Source: Succinivibrionaceae bacterium
GTDB lineage: Bacteria > Pseudomonadota > Gammaproteobacteria > Enterobacterales > Succinivibrionaceae
Direction: 5' to 3'
DNA: 64,000 nucleotides
NCBI GenBank assembly: GCA_017480795.1
Contig: JAFURY010000094.1
Span: 1 to 64,000 of the forward strand
Shown: piece after piece, positions 38,701 to 45,789 of the stretch
Position numbering within the stretch: the stretch's first letter is position 1
Layout: every line of letters begins with the position of its first letter
Made by a program: the position numbers and the translations under genes
Notes under the pieces: generated by a model
The model's database searches: none
Told to the model about the DNA's origin: nothing
The model's input: only the letters and a program-made list of their open reading frames with translations

Positions 38701-39365
38701 TCGGAGGCGTCGGCCACCGCCGCCGCCTGGGCCGCCGCAATGGCCGCCTGCGCCGCCGTGGTGGCGTCCCCGATGTCGGTCACGGACTGCTCGGCCTGCG
38801 CCTGGGCGTCGGCCTTGGCCGCCGCGATGGCGTCCAGGGCGTCGGTCTTGGCGGCGGCCACGTCGTCGTCCAGGGCCTCCGCTGCCGCGTTCGCCTGGTT
38901 GGCCGACGCGATGGCGTCCGCCATCAGGGCGTTGGCCTGCTCCAGGTTCTCAAGGGTGCCCTTCACCCAGTTGGGCGGGGTGGTGGGCACGCCGTTGATG
39001 TTGCCGTCCAGGGCGGGCTCGATCCAGGTCTTGAAGAGCTGGCTCTTCTTGACCGCGTCGCCCTTCAGCGCCCGGATCTCGGCCCGGCCCGCGCCCGCGC
39101 AGGCGGTGTCCTGGGCAGTGATGGGCCAGGTGACCACGCCGTTCTGCACGGTCACGTCCGGCACGTACAGCTCCCGCTCGCCGGGCCGCATGGCCACAAT
39201 CATAAACGTGCAGCCCTGGAGCGCCACCAGCCAGTCGTTGCAGTCAATGACCACGGTCTGCGTGTCGTTTTCGCCCTGCCGCCCGAGTTTCACCCGTTCC
39301 AGCTCGTCCACCGGAATGGCGCTGTACTCCTCGTCAGGCTCCTGCAATACAATGTTATCTGCCAT
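32715..39365 (-). CDS. DGR-diversified multi-domain tail fibre / receptor-binding protein
   Basis: 2216 residues from ATG 39365 (AAAGGAG upstream). Approximate order: BppU-type N-terminal baseplate anchor (1-130), Ala-rich coiled coil (135-305), Gly run (343-351), Ig-like repeats (360-650), LamG/concanavalin-like (648-858), CotH-like domain (875-1370; GTSSQYYAVKNLKITF, IGKYNFNNDKG, YDFDTALGTDN), leucine-rich-like solenoid (1418-1575), InlB-type B repeats (1642-1852; YTINWVNDDNSALATETY), C-type-lectin/FGE-like ligand-binding domain (1888-2216) ending in the variable residues. Probable adhesin. Confidence 0.88.
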   Translation of the reverse strand: MADNIVLQEPDEEYSAIPVDELERVKLGRQGENDTQTVVIDCNDWLVALQGCTFMIVAMRPGERELYVPDVTVQNGVVTWPITAQDTACAGAGRAEIRALKGDAVKKSQLFKTWIEPALDGNINGVPTTPPNWVKGTLENLEQANALMADAIASANQANAAAEALDDDVAAAKTDALDAIAAAKADAQAQAEQSVTDIGDATTAAQAAIAAAQAAAVADASEAMDDQKEAALEAAAAAMEATKEVKVAEIEEVSTNAEQIAAAAVEIAETANGNAVLALEKATNAENDSATYATDIDELKTGLQQYNLESGSYFGGVFHDEDTNTLYFTDKNGRVIAEVENIGRGGGGGGGGGDDSGSNSKITMTNISGWQSMTLARKKDEAVPSCPVTLRWSSIENELPTGNGTLRVMVNNKTEAMLEVQQGDVTVDVAQWLGTGSYMLDFTVYDIYGKNRTARCTVDVKEMYIESTHDATQPQKGAFAFAYTPHGSVRKMVHFEVGGVEIGTVETSVNGHQQSYTIPKQTHGAHVLRAWFEAEINGQTVTSNVLYYEIICIDPLSNAPIIVSNFDRTTVSQYETLAIEYNVYDPARLEAPVTIEVDGVQVLSATVSRETQTFTYRVSRAGNLSIAIKSGETTKTLALTATESDVHPEAVTDQLSLHLDAAGRSNSENDPAVWEYGSGSGKISATFAGYNWTRDGWLLDENALTCLRTMGGGKAVIPAQIYARDFRSTGKTIEIEFKSHNVLDYDSPIISCMSGNRGFEIYADHAVFKSARAEVSTRFATDKRIRLTLTVQRQSDYRLVYLYIDGVYQSVSQYSTTDSFQQADPVGITIGDNARCGVDTYNLRVYDRYLTGDEVLMNYIADRQDAFEMLQLYQRNDIYENGQIAISRLPKDLPYVVLTGPESPQYKGDKKTVSMVYDEPANSARHLTATGVVVNVQGTSSQYYAVKNLKITFKNGATVNGRLVIGFTIRDGSVMVDTFTLKADVASSESANNIVLAILFDRLSRELGILTPPQVNNTAIRQGMDGFPCAVFWDFGDGPVFIGKYNFNNDKGTPDVFGFTEGDQVWDVRNFDSQLSKFRTNVFGDSWTNDYESIYPEDYFDSTLLQAMTDFIYGTWQENASGDALAESVTYDGTTYTHDTAEYRLAKFKAEYGNWYDLDNAAFFYVFTLVLLLADNRQKNEHLAWWHETQKWWELPYDFDTALGTDNLGRLAFEYWMEDIDQVGGKNVYNGQDNVKWVNFRQAFWDRCCTTYQRMRSTGMFSAEYINALIDVWQGNWPEAMWNEDGEYKYTNPLRTDGITTYLSMALGNKQGHRTDFLTWRFPYCDSLFDAGDALQTIMFRPYYHITEAQRASGDYDVTVELYKKGYVKLLWDDTATGGRLVGDTLTYQCENPYTDANQAVCNLHSAKMIKDIFGLEKLNVQYFDGSKAENLQAIRLGSQEAGYRNEMTTEVSAGANKKLTLVELTGCVNFGTDTQKVLTLTQCPNLQKVYATGTALQGVDLPNGGVLDVLKLPATTSSLVIRNQPRLTDANLVLEGWDNIDQLWLENMTGLDSKAILNRVPTGTAVRITGFYWEAANAAEIDALMDKLDTMRGIEINGQGQGEEVDDAQVSGTIHADSLRGDDIARWKERYPTINVTADHTSSTKTFKSWDGSTTIGTVEYSDGRPNGPLPSVPARTQTDQHTFAAVGWNTAQDAQTANFDASTVSDSDLTLYAAYSRTVRSYTINWVNDDNSALATETYNYGDQPSYKGGTPVSKTDSSKPFQGWSPTITTVTGPQTYKASYIPVYTATFVTAAEDGGQTLGTKQYQDGQTVTADGITTPTTTREGYKFKDWSPALGVIHANTTYTAVFEASGTVWTDPTFDVTGTYAAQWDYSQNKTGLARGGLAASFADPVPATSVSGSGSSPFDTVAPWKDMKRYNVVNGSLVPDTDASFDETNNDTVVYIPEFYYKAEKNTDNTRWTWAISPTAKTGYEKHPGSGVYVGRFHTSGSSSAVYSKSGVAPLGNVTRANFRTYSAAKGTGWRQMDLKVWSAIQMLYLVEFANFHAQDVLGTGHNTGSVTNTGGTTGATYHTIKRSGATNAYRWIENPFSNMLTWVDGYVASSRASYISTDPASYGESTSGMEAAGITLPSSGYITGLGYSDKCPWAFIPDTASSGSETTYIPDYVYSYSSGVRVLYCGGYYSAYGGYGAFYFGADYSSTSAYAYIGSRLLYNP
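32732..32865 (-). repeat. DGR variable repeat (VR)
   Basis: The 3' end of the receptor-binding protein gene. Versus TR: 8 A-to-T and 7 A-to-G changes, altering 13 residues (7 Asn-Tyr, 2 Asn-Ser, 2 Asn-Gly, 1 Asn-Asp, 1 Thr-Ser). Shared ends are GACGGGAGCCGATG and GGAG-x-x-CACG. Confidence 0.95.
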
Positions 39366-39381
39366 GTGTTTCTCCTTTCCA

Positions 39382-39405
39382 AAAAGCGCCAACGTTGGCG
39401 CTTTT
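39382..39405. promoter_or_regulatory. 24-bp perfect palindrome, copy 5 of 5
   Basis: Same sequence as 4589-4612, 16 nt before the ATG of the receptor-binding protein, abutting its AAAGGAG site. Confidence 0.9.
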
Positions 39406-39413
39406 GTGCTGGT

Positions 39414-41723
39414 TTAGTAATCGCCGCCCCCGACCGACTGCACAAACACCTGCGCGGTCAGATTGGCCTCAATGCGGGTCAGGCCGTCCGGCACGATCTG
39501 GATCTCATGCCAGGCCCCGCGCCGGATTTTCCCGTTTGTGTCCTTGCTCAGGTAGCCGATCACGTCGATTTCCCGGCTGGTGATCTCCGCAGCGGGGACG
39601 TCCGTCCCGTCCACGTTGATGGTCACGCTTGAGGCCCGTGTACCCTCGTAGATGCCGTACACGATGTCGTGGGTGTGGTCGGGCAGTATCACGACGTGGG
39701 TGTGGGCCTCGATCTCCACGGTGTGGTTGTGCCCCGGGATCTTCACGCTGTGGCTGTGCGCCGGGATGTCGATGTCGAACTCCGGGATGCGCAGATTCGA
39801 GAGGTAGTGGAAGTGATTCATCCCGTGGCTGTGCTCCGTGATCTCGTGGGTATGATCTCCGGCGTCGCCGGTGGTGTTTCGATCGCTGCCGCTCTCCTTC
39901 GCGCCCGAGGTGCTCGGCGAGGCGGCATCCGTGCTTGGTGAAGCCGCGTCGGTGTTGCCGACATAGTTGTACGTGCTCGGATTGTTCGCGTCGGTGTTGC
40001 CGGTGGCTTTCAGGTCTGCATATTTACCGGCGGGCACGCTGCCGGTGTAGCTGCTGCTGCCGCCCTGTGCGTCGTGCCAGTGCTGCCAGTCGATGGCGTC
40101 GCTGGTGAAGCTGTGGGCGTGTTTGGGCTGCGTGTGGCCGTGGGTCATGCCGTGACTGTGACTGTCCACCGTGTGGCTGTGGCTGTTCACAGTATGATAA
40201 TGATCCATGCTGTGATGATGTCTGCCATCACTTTTGGTCGTCAGCCCCTTGCCATCGGTCGAACCCATGTAGATACCGTCGCCGCTGCCATTCTTGTACG
40301 GCCCACCCGTCTGGCCCAGCGTGTTGGTGCCCGCATCCGCCACTTCCCGCGCTAGCTGCGTGATGGTGGTCTTGCCGCCGTCCTCGCTGGTCTGTTCCAC
40401 TTCGGTCGTCTTAGAGGTCGTCGGCATTGCGCCGCCGCCGCTCTCGCTGGTCTTATTCTCTCCCCCGCCCGACGCCGCGCCGGTGGAATAGGCCCGGAAC
40501 GCCGTGATCTGCCACGACAGCAGCATCTTGTTGATACGCACCATGTCCCGCGGGATGTACACCCGGAATTTTGCGGGGTGGTTTTCGTCGGCGTTGTCCG
40601 CAAACGGGATGGCAAACAGGTTTGTGGCTCCCTGGCTGTACAGCTCGCCGATGCCCACCCGGTCGGCCAGCGTGTTGATGGAATCCGCAGCGTCCCTGGG
40701 GGTGTTGGCGATGGTGATCTCGATGTTGCCGGGGTCGCCGTTCACGTCCCGCTTGTTGATGGACACGATGCGGGCGTCGAAGTCGATGTCGTGCTCGCCG
40801 TCCATGACGGTCACCAGTTTGCCCGGCATGAAGTCGTCCCAACTTTGGCCGGTCTCCCGGTACAGATCCACCGCCTTGGCGGTATAGGAGATATACGGGT
40901 TTTTGTACCCCTCCAGGATCTGGCGGGCCTTGGCCTTAAGGGTCGTGGCGTCCTGGATCCGGGTGTCCGTCCACACGCTGCATTTGACGCCCCAGGTGTT
41001 CACCGTGTCCGCCTCGATGTAGGGCACGCCTTCGTTGACCTCCTTGATGGTCAACTGGTTCACGCCCTCGCCGTAGCCCAGCGGATAGAGCCGGGTGATG
41101 AGGGCCGAAGCATCCATGCTTTTCTGAATGCTCACCATGTTGCGCCCGTAATAGATGCCGCAGCCGGCGCTGCTGTCGGCGTGCCGCAGGTTCACCGTCC
41201 ACGGGTCGGTCTCGGTGTCGAAGTCCCACGTGTACTCCTCCGTCAGCACCTCGCCCAGCGACAATAGCGCGGACAGCAGGCTCACGTTCTCGAAGTGATA
41301 CTGGAATTGATCGGAAAACTCGCAGACCCCCAGCTGCCACCGGGCCACCGTCTGCCGGGCCAGTATGTACTCTATCACGTCCCGCGTATACACCCCGGTG
41401 CCGCCCAGCTCATGGTAGCCAAAGAGCACGTCGTCCAGCAGCGTGGCCATCACGTGCTCCAGGTTATATGTCCTTCTCCCGCCCATGGCCGTCTCCTCGC
41501 CGGAGGGCGTGCCCACGATGCGGTAGAGCCCGGTCTTGCGTGGGCCGTCCGGCAGCTTCACCAGGTTGTGGGCCGCGCACCAGCGGTTGCCGGGATCCCC
41601 GGAGGCCAGCGTGAAGCTCGCCGTCCAAAGGTCGTTGTGCTGGAGCGTGTAGCCGATCTTGTCGGCGGTGTCCAGTATCGCCAGTGGCTGGCCGGACTGA
41701 TCGTAGATCGTAAGGGGCTCCAC
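39414..41723 (-). CDS. Tail endopeptidase-like (Tal) protein with His-rich repeats
   Basis: 769 residues, GTG 41723 with AGGAGGTGATA. Residues about 1-370 are the siphovirus Tal/minor structural N-terminal domain (IGYTLQHNDLWTASFTLASGDP; GRRTYNLEHVMATLLDDVLFG; ITRLYPLGYGEGVNQL; GNIEITIANTPRDAADSI). A middle linker is G/S/T-rich. The second half holds many His-x-His pairs (HHHSMDHYHTVNSHSHTVDS, HTHEITEHSH, IPAHSHSVKIPGHNHTVEIE), as in metal-binding trimeric tail needles. Forms the tail tip hub. Confidence 0.88.
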   Translation of the reverse strand: MEPLTIYDQSGQPLAILDTADKIGYTLQHNDLWTASFTLASGDPGNRWCAAHNLVKLPDGPRKTGLYRIVGTPSGEETAMGGRRTYNLEHVMATLLDDVLFGYHELGGTGVYTRDVIEYILARQTVARWQLGVCEFSDQFQYHFENVSLLSALLSLGEVLTEEYTWDFDTETDPWTVNLRHADSSAGCGIYYGRNMVSIQKSMDASALITRLYPLGYGEGVNQLTIKEVNEGVPYIEADTVNTWGVKCSVWTDTRIQDATTLKAKARQILEGYKNPYISYTAKAVDLYRETGQSWDDFMPGKLVTVMDGEHDIDFDARIVSINKRDVNGDPGNIEITIANTPRDAADSINTLADRVGIGELYSQGATNLFAIPFADNADENHPAKFRVYIPRDMVRINKMLLSWQITAFRAYSTGAASGGGENKTSESGGGAMPTTSKTTEVEQTSEDGGKTTITQLAREVADAGTNTLGQTGGPYKNGSGDGIYMGSTDGKGLTTKSDGRHHHSMDHYHTVNSHSHTVDSHSHGMTHGHTQPKHAHSFTSDAIDWQHWHDAQGGSSSYTGSVPAGKYADLKATGNTDANNPSTYNYVGNTDAASPSTDAASPSTSGAKESGSDRNTTGDAGDHTHEITEHSHGMNHFHYLSNLRIPEFDIDIPAHSHSVKIPGHNHTVEIEAHTHVVILPDHTHDIVYGIYEGTRASSVTINVDGTDVPAAEITSREIDVIGYLSKDTNGKIRRGAWHEIQIVPDGLTRIEANLTAQVFVQSVGGGDY

Positions 41724-41747
41724 TCCCCTATCACCTCCTCTTGGCGC

Positions 41748-42533
41748 TTACCAGCGCCCTCTCGCGCTCGCCGTGATGACGGCGGAATGTGTGCCGCCCG
41801 CTTCGGAAGTGAGCGACACCCTGAGCGTGTTCACGCCATTGTCCAGGTAGACCGGCGCAAAGGCCGTCGCGTATTGGAGAGCGCTGGAGCTGCCGATGGT
41901 AGCCCCCGCGGGCGGCTCCGATGTGATCTCCAGCTTCTGGCCGCGCGTGAGCCTCATGTCCTGAAGCGTGATGTCTCGGCAGCTCACGCCCGTAATGGCC
42001 GCGCTGCCGTTGTTTTCTATAGTCAGCTTCAGCGGCGCGGGCAAGCCTGTCTGCACCGCCAGCGGAAGCTGCACGGACGTGGTGCCCGTCGTAGCTGTGA
42101 CCGTCGCGCTGTGCTCCTCCACGTTGTAGGCGTAGGGCTGCACCAGAAAGCGGATCTGAAGCTCGCCGCCGAACCAGTTCCGCAGCGTCCACTTGCTGGT
42201 CGCGGACAGCTCCGCCATGTAAAAGATGTCCGGCTCATAGTCGAATATCAATTGCTGTCGCCCTGCCGTCAGCCATGCCGAAATATCCCGCAGCAGCGCC
42301 TGGGCCTCTGCCTGCGTGCGCGGCTCCTCTGCCGGGTACAGCGAGCCCTCCAGGTTGAAGGGCTGCCAGGTTTCGCCGGACAGCAGCAGCGTGCCGCTCA
42401 TGCCCGCGATTTGGTAGCTGTTGCGCTTGATTTCCGGGATGGCGATGTGCCCCTCCTTTTCAACGTACAATAGCCCCATGTCGCGCCGGGAGTGTACGCC
42501 GCCAAAGGTGAAGCCGGTCTCGTTTAATAGCAC
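41748..42533 (-). CDS. Distal tail protein (second copy)
   Basis: Identical to 662-1447; here its downstream neighbour, the Tal-like gene, is complete. Confidence 0.85.
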   Translation of the reverse strand: MLLNETGFTFGGVHSRRDMGLLYVEKEGHIAIPEIKRNSYQIAGMSGTLLLSGETWQPFNLEGSLYPAEEPRTQAEAQALLRDISAWLTAGRQQLIFDYEPDIFYMAELSATSKWTLRNWFGGELQIRFLVQPYAYNVEEHSATVTATTGTTSVQLPLAVQTGLPAPLKLTIENNGSAAITGVSCRDITLQDMRLTRGQKLEITSEPPAGATIGSSSALQYATAFAPVYLDNGVNTLRVSLTSEAGGTHSAVITASARGRW

Positions 42534-42551
42534 ATTGCGTCACCTCCCTTC

Positions 42552-42654
42552 AGCAGTCGCGCCACTGCCGCAGGCAGGCGCGACCAGCCCGCGCGGAATC
42601 TTCGATTCCCAGCGCGGCGCTGCCGCCGACCCGCTACGCGAGGGCGGCGGTGCG
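42552..42654. repeat. Three-hairpin cluster A (second copy)
   Basis: Same as 1466-1568. Confidence 0.8.
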
Positions 42655-42658
42655 TTAT

Positions 42659-42692
42659 AAAAAATGGGGGAAGGCTTTTCTTTCCTTCCCCC
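42659..42692 (-). terminator. Terminator after tail chaperone (second copy)
   Basis: Same hairpin as 1573-1606. Confidence 0.85.
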
Positions 42693-42703
42693 TTTCGTTG
42701 GTT

Positions 42704-43320
42704 TCATGGGTGTGGCAGATATTTCAGCCGCACCCGCTTCACGGCCTGCTGGCCGCCACGGTTCTGCGGCCCCGCCGCAGGCTTCGTGCCGGTGCCCTTT
42801 CCCGGCCTGCGTATGTGCCGGATGAACAGGTGCACCGCTCGCGGGCTGGACTTCCAAAAGGTCTCGGCGTCCATGCCGCAACGAAGCGCCTCGCCATAAA
42901 GCCATAGCCAGGGAAAGCCGTCGGTCAGGTCTCCCCGGTCTGCGGAGGGTTTCCCGCGTCACCTTCGGCCCTGGGCAGCGCGTCGGTGAGCTTTTCCATC
43001 AAAAGCTCCCGCACGGAGGGGACGCTGGTCAGCCGGAATTTTTCCGCGTATTCATCCCAGGGCATGGGCTCCTTCTTCTCCGCTGCAATGCCGGAGAGCA
43101 GCGCCCCGTACAGGATCGCCATCACGGCTCCCAGCTTGCCAGCGCCCAGGCTCTTCAGAATCTGCGCGAAGTTGTCGCTGCGTCCGTACTGGATCTCGTA
43201 CACGTCCTCGGCCACCCGCATGCACGCCAGGTCAAACCGCAGCGGGTATTCCTTCCCCGCCAGCTCGATGCGGTCGAGGGGCGCGGAGATGTCCGTGCCC
43301 CGGATGTCCTTCTCAGCCAT
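42704..43320 (-). CDS. Tail chaperone frameshift product (second copy)
   Basis: Same as 1618-2234; slip at GGGAAAC 42949-42955. Confidence 0.75.
42925..43320 (-). CDS. Tail chaperone short form (second copy)
   Basis: Same 131-residue product as 1839-2234. Confidence 0.8.
   Translation of the reverse strand: MAEKDIRGTDISAPLDRIELAGKEYPLRFDLACMRVAEDVYEIQYGRSDNFAQILKSLGAGKLGAVMAILYGALLSGIAAEKKEPMPWDEYAEKFRLTSVPSVRELLMEKLTDALPRAEGDAGNPPQTGET
42949..42955 (-). other. Slippery heptamer (second copy)
   Basis: GGGAAAC, in frame as at 1863-1869. Confidence 0.75.
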
Positions 43321-43918
43321 TGCTTTCCACCGCCTCGTAGACCGACTCGAACCAGCTGGCCCTCGCGGTTTCCATCACGTTCTCGTCCGCCGTGGCCGCG
43401 ATGCTCGCCAGCGCGTTGTCGTACTCGCGCCGCACGAAGGTGCCCTCGATGGTGGGGTGCTGGTAGGTCGTGCTGTCGCTGTCGGTGTGGCCGGTCTGGC
43501 TGGGCTCAGAAAACTTGCCCTTGTACAGCACCCACAGCTCCTGGCTGTCGTCGTCCAGCGTCAGCGCAAAGGCGATGGCCAGGTAAGGGGCCACCTGGTT
43601 GCCCTTGATGATCTGCACGCCGTTGGCGTCAGTTTCGCGGCCCAGGATCTCCTTGCGCACCGCGTAGGGGATCTTGTCCGCGTTGATCGACACGGTGTAG
43701 CTGTCCACCCGGCGCTCGTTCCGGGTCGCCACGTTCGAGGCGTACACCTTGCCCTCCTTGTAGTTGGGCGTGATGGTCACCTCAATGGTCTTGGCCAGCG
43801 TTTTCATCGCGCCATAGGTCGGGCGCAGCGCCGGGCTGTCCTGCCCGGTCATGAGGGCGTAGTTGATGTCAAGTACACCGCTGAAATAGCCCTCAGTGTA
43901 GTTGCCGTTATTCGCCAT
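43313..43918 (-). CDS. Major tail protein (second copy)
   Basis: Identical to 2227-2832. Confidence 0.87.
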   Translation of the reverse strand: MANNGNYTEGYFSGVLDINYALMTGQDSPALRPTYGAMKTLAKTIEVTITPNYKEGKVYASNVATRNERRVDSYTVSINADKIPYAVRKEILGRETDANGVQIIKGNQVAPYLAIAFALTLDDDSQELWVLYKGKFSEPSQTGHTDSDSTTYQHPTIEGTFVRREYDNALASIAATADENVMETARASWFESVYEAVESNG

Positions 43919-43932
43919 TTATTTCTCCTCCT

Positions 43933-44289
43933 TTACCGCTGCCACCACTCGCAGGTGCAGGCGATGTGGTGGATGCCGGTGTCCTGTTCGTAGTCGTCCG
44001 GCCCCCAGCCGAACACGCGAACACCGGCGGCCTTGAGTAGCTCGATTGACATAAAAAAGGCCGTTCGGTGTTCGTCGTCCTGTGAATGTGTCCAGGCGTG
44101 CAGCTGCACCAGATGCCGCACCCGCGTCACCGCGTTGGACGCGCCGCGCCCGTCCCCGCTCACCTCGTTGAAGGTGACCCAGGTCTCAGCCGATGAATCG
44201 CCCGGAGGCTGGCTCACCGGCACGGGCAGGTCTTTCAGTGCCTGGTAAAAGTGCTGCTGCACCGCGTCGTTGGTCATTAAATCAGCCAC
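43933..44289 (-). CDS. Tail terminator-like protein (second copy)
   Basis: Identical to 2847-3203. Confidence 0.65.
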   Translation of the reverse strand: MADLMTNDAVQQHFYQALKDLPVPVSQPPGDSSAETWVTFNEVSGDGRGASNAVTRVRHLVQLHAWTHSQDDEHRTAFFMSIELLKAAGVRVFGWGPDDYEQDTGIHHIACTCEWWQR

Positions 44290-44713
44290 GATTCTGCGCC
44301 TCCTCGAAGGCCCGCTGCATGGCCTGCTTGACCTCGGTTTCCGCGCGGCCCACCGCCGGATTAAACCAGGGTTTGGCGCTCATCGCGGAGATGTCGCGCC
44401 CCGGATCTCTGGCCTGCGCCGATCTGCCGTATTCCAGAATATTGCCGATCTTGGCGTAGGGCTCGCCCCGCGAGTTCTTCCCGGTGGGGCCGACGTCGCA
44501 GTGGTAGCCGTCGGCGGCGTTGTATTCCACCTTGCCCGACTTGATGCTCCGCTTCAGCCCGCCGCTCTTCTCCGGCGCGGCTTCGGTCAGGCGCTTTGCC
44601 AGCGCCTTGCCACCGGCGTCCACAGCTTTTTCGCAGGCCTCGTTGACACCCTTTGCCAAGCCGTCGAATCGTTCAAGCTCGGCGGCAATGCCGCCCGTTT
44701 GAAATGTGCCCAC
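44282..44713 (-). CDS. gp10-like head-tail protein (second copy)
   Basis: Identical to 3196-3627; GTG start shares a base with the upstream TAG. Confidence 0.82.
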   Translation of the reverse strand: MGTFQTGGIAAELERFDGLAKGVNEACEKAVDAGGKALAKRLTEAAPEKSGGLKRSIKSGKVEYNAADGYHCDVGPTGKNSRGEPYAKIGNILEYGRSAQARDPGRDISAMSAKPWFNPAVGRAETEVKQAMQRAFEEAQNRG

Positions 44714-45051
44714 TACTTCACCGCCTCCCCGGTCACAAGCCGCGTCTTTATGCGGATGTAGTCCCGCATATAGCCTAAGTGGTTGACCTCTAAAATGTTG
44801 TACTGTGCGCCATGGTGCACAAGCCGCCACTCGGTCGTTATGTCCTCGCGGTACCGCAGCGTCCAGGTCACCACGTCCTCGGCGTGATAGGCCTGGGCCA
44901 CGTAAAATTCGCGCCCGGAAACGTCCGCTTTCCCGGCGTGCACCGTCGCCACGGTTTCCCAGTCGGTAATCCTGCGCCCCTTTTCATTGACGCGGCTCAC
45001 CGGCTTTTGCAGCGTCACCAGCTGCCGCAGGTCGCCTGCCTTGATGCTCAC
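44713..45051 (-). CDS. Head closure protein (second copy)
   Basis: Identical to 3627-3965. Confidence 0.82.
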   Translation of the reverse strand: MSIKAGDLRQLVTLQKPVSRVNEKGRRITDWETVATVHAGKADVSGREFYVAQAYHAEDVVTWTLRYREDITTEWRLVHHGAQYNILEVNHLGYMRDYIRIKTRLVTGEAVK

Positions 45052-45401
45052 TTTTTATCACCCCTGACAGGTGCGGCGCTCGAATCTTTGATTCGACCGC
45101 CCGCAGTCGCCGAAGGCGACCGTGAATCCCTCTGGGATTCACGCCTCGGCCGCAGCTGGTGGACGCTGGTCACGATGTAGGAGGGGATCGCCGCCAGTGC
45201 GTCGGCGTTCCCTCGGTTGTCGTACATCCAGGCCGCAAGGTTGGCCACCCAAAAGCGGTAAAGCGGCCCCTCGGTCGTGCGGGGCACGTCCGCCTTTTCG
45301 TACCATTCCACCGCTGCGTCCCGGATGGCCTCCAGCAGCTCGACGCTTTCCTCGGGGTCAGCGCCCGCTATGCGCCGGATGTACTCAACGTCCACCGCCA
45401 T
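45048..45401 (-). CDS. Head-tail connector (second copy)
   Basis: Identical to 3962-4315, including the hairpin-encoded C-terminus. Confidence 0.78.
   Translation of the reverse strand: MAVDVEYIRRIAGADPEESVELLEAIRDAAVEWYEKADVPRTTEGPLYRFWVANLAAWMYDNRGNADALAAIPSYIVTSVHQLRPRRESQRDSRSPSATAGGRIKDSSAAPVRGDKK
45078..45148. repeat. Three-hairpin cluster E (second copy)
   Basis: Same as 3992-4062. Confidence 0.75.
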
Positions 45402-45414
45402 GCTGCTCACCTTC

Positions 45415-45660
45415 CTAAATCGGGATCCCAGTCTCCTGCGCCTTTTCCAGCTCGTCCTGCATGAACTGTTTGAACATGTCGGAAACCGCCTTCAGGTCGT
45501 CGGCGTCCTTGATGCCGCCCTGGGGCAGGTCGATGGAAAAATTCACGCTCTTTCCGGGCCGGAGGGAGCAGGTCGCCGTGGCCACCTGCCTGCGCTCGCT
45601 TCCTTCCACGGAAATGGCGTTGCAGGTGGTCTGCTGGGTGTCCATTCTCTCAATAGCCAT
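45415..45660 (-). CDS. Conserved 81-residue phage protein (second copy)
   Basis: Identical to 4329-4574. Confidence 0.7.
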   Translation of the reverse strand: MAIERMDTQQTTCNAISVEGSERRQVATATCSLRPGKSVNFSIDLPQGGIKDADDLKAVSDMFKQFMQDELEKAQETGIPI

Positions 45661-45674
45661 GTCGCGTCCTCCTC

Positions 45675-45698
45675 AAAAGCGCCAACGTTGGCGCTTTT
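45675..45698. promoter_or_regulatory. 24-bp palindrome (second copy of 4589-4612)
   Basis: Unchanged in sequence and position relative to the 81-residue gene. Confidence 0.9.
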
Positions 45699-45704
45699 TA
45701 GTAG

Positions 45705-45788
45705 CGTCCGGCGTTAGCCGGACTGAGGGCGAGGCCATTTGGCTGGCCCGCCCGAAACCCGCGCTTGCCGCAGGCAGTAGCGCGGGGC
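45705..45788. repeat. Three-hairpin cluster C (second copy)
   Basis: Same as 4619-4702. Confidence 0.65.
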
Positions 45789-45789
45789 G

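Noticed and set aside
33147-39632. 2161-codon open frame on the + strand
   Set aside because: Antisense shadow of the receptor-binding protein gene; composition rich in V/G/R/H/L without domain pattern.
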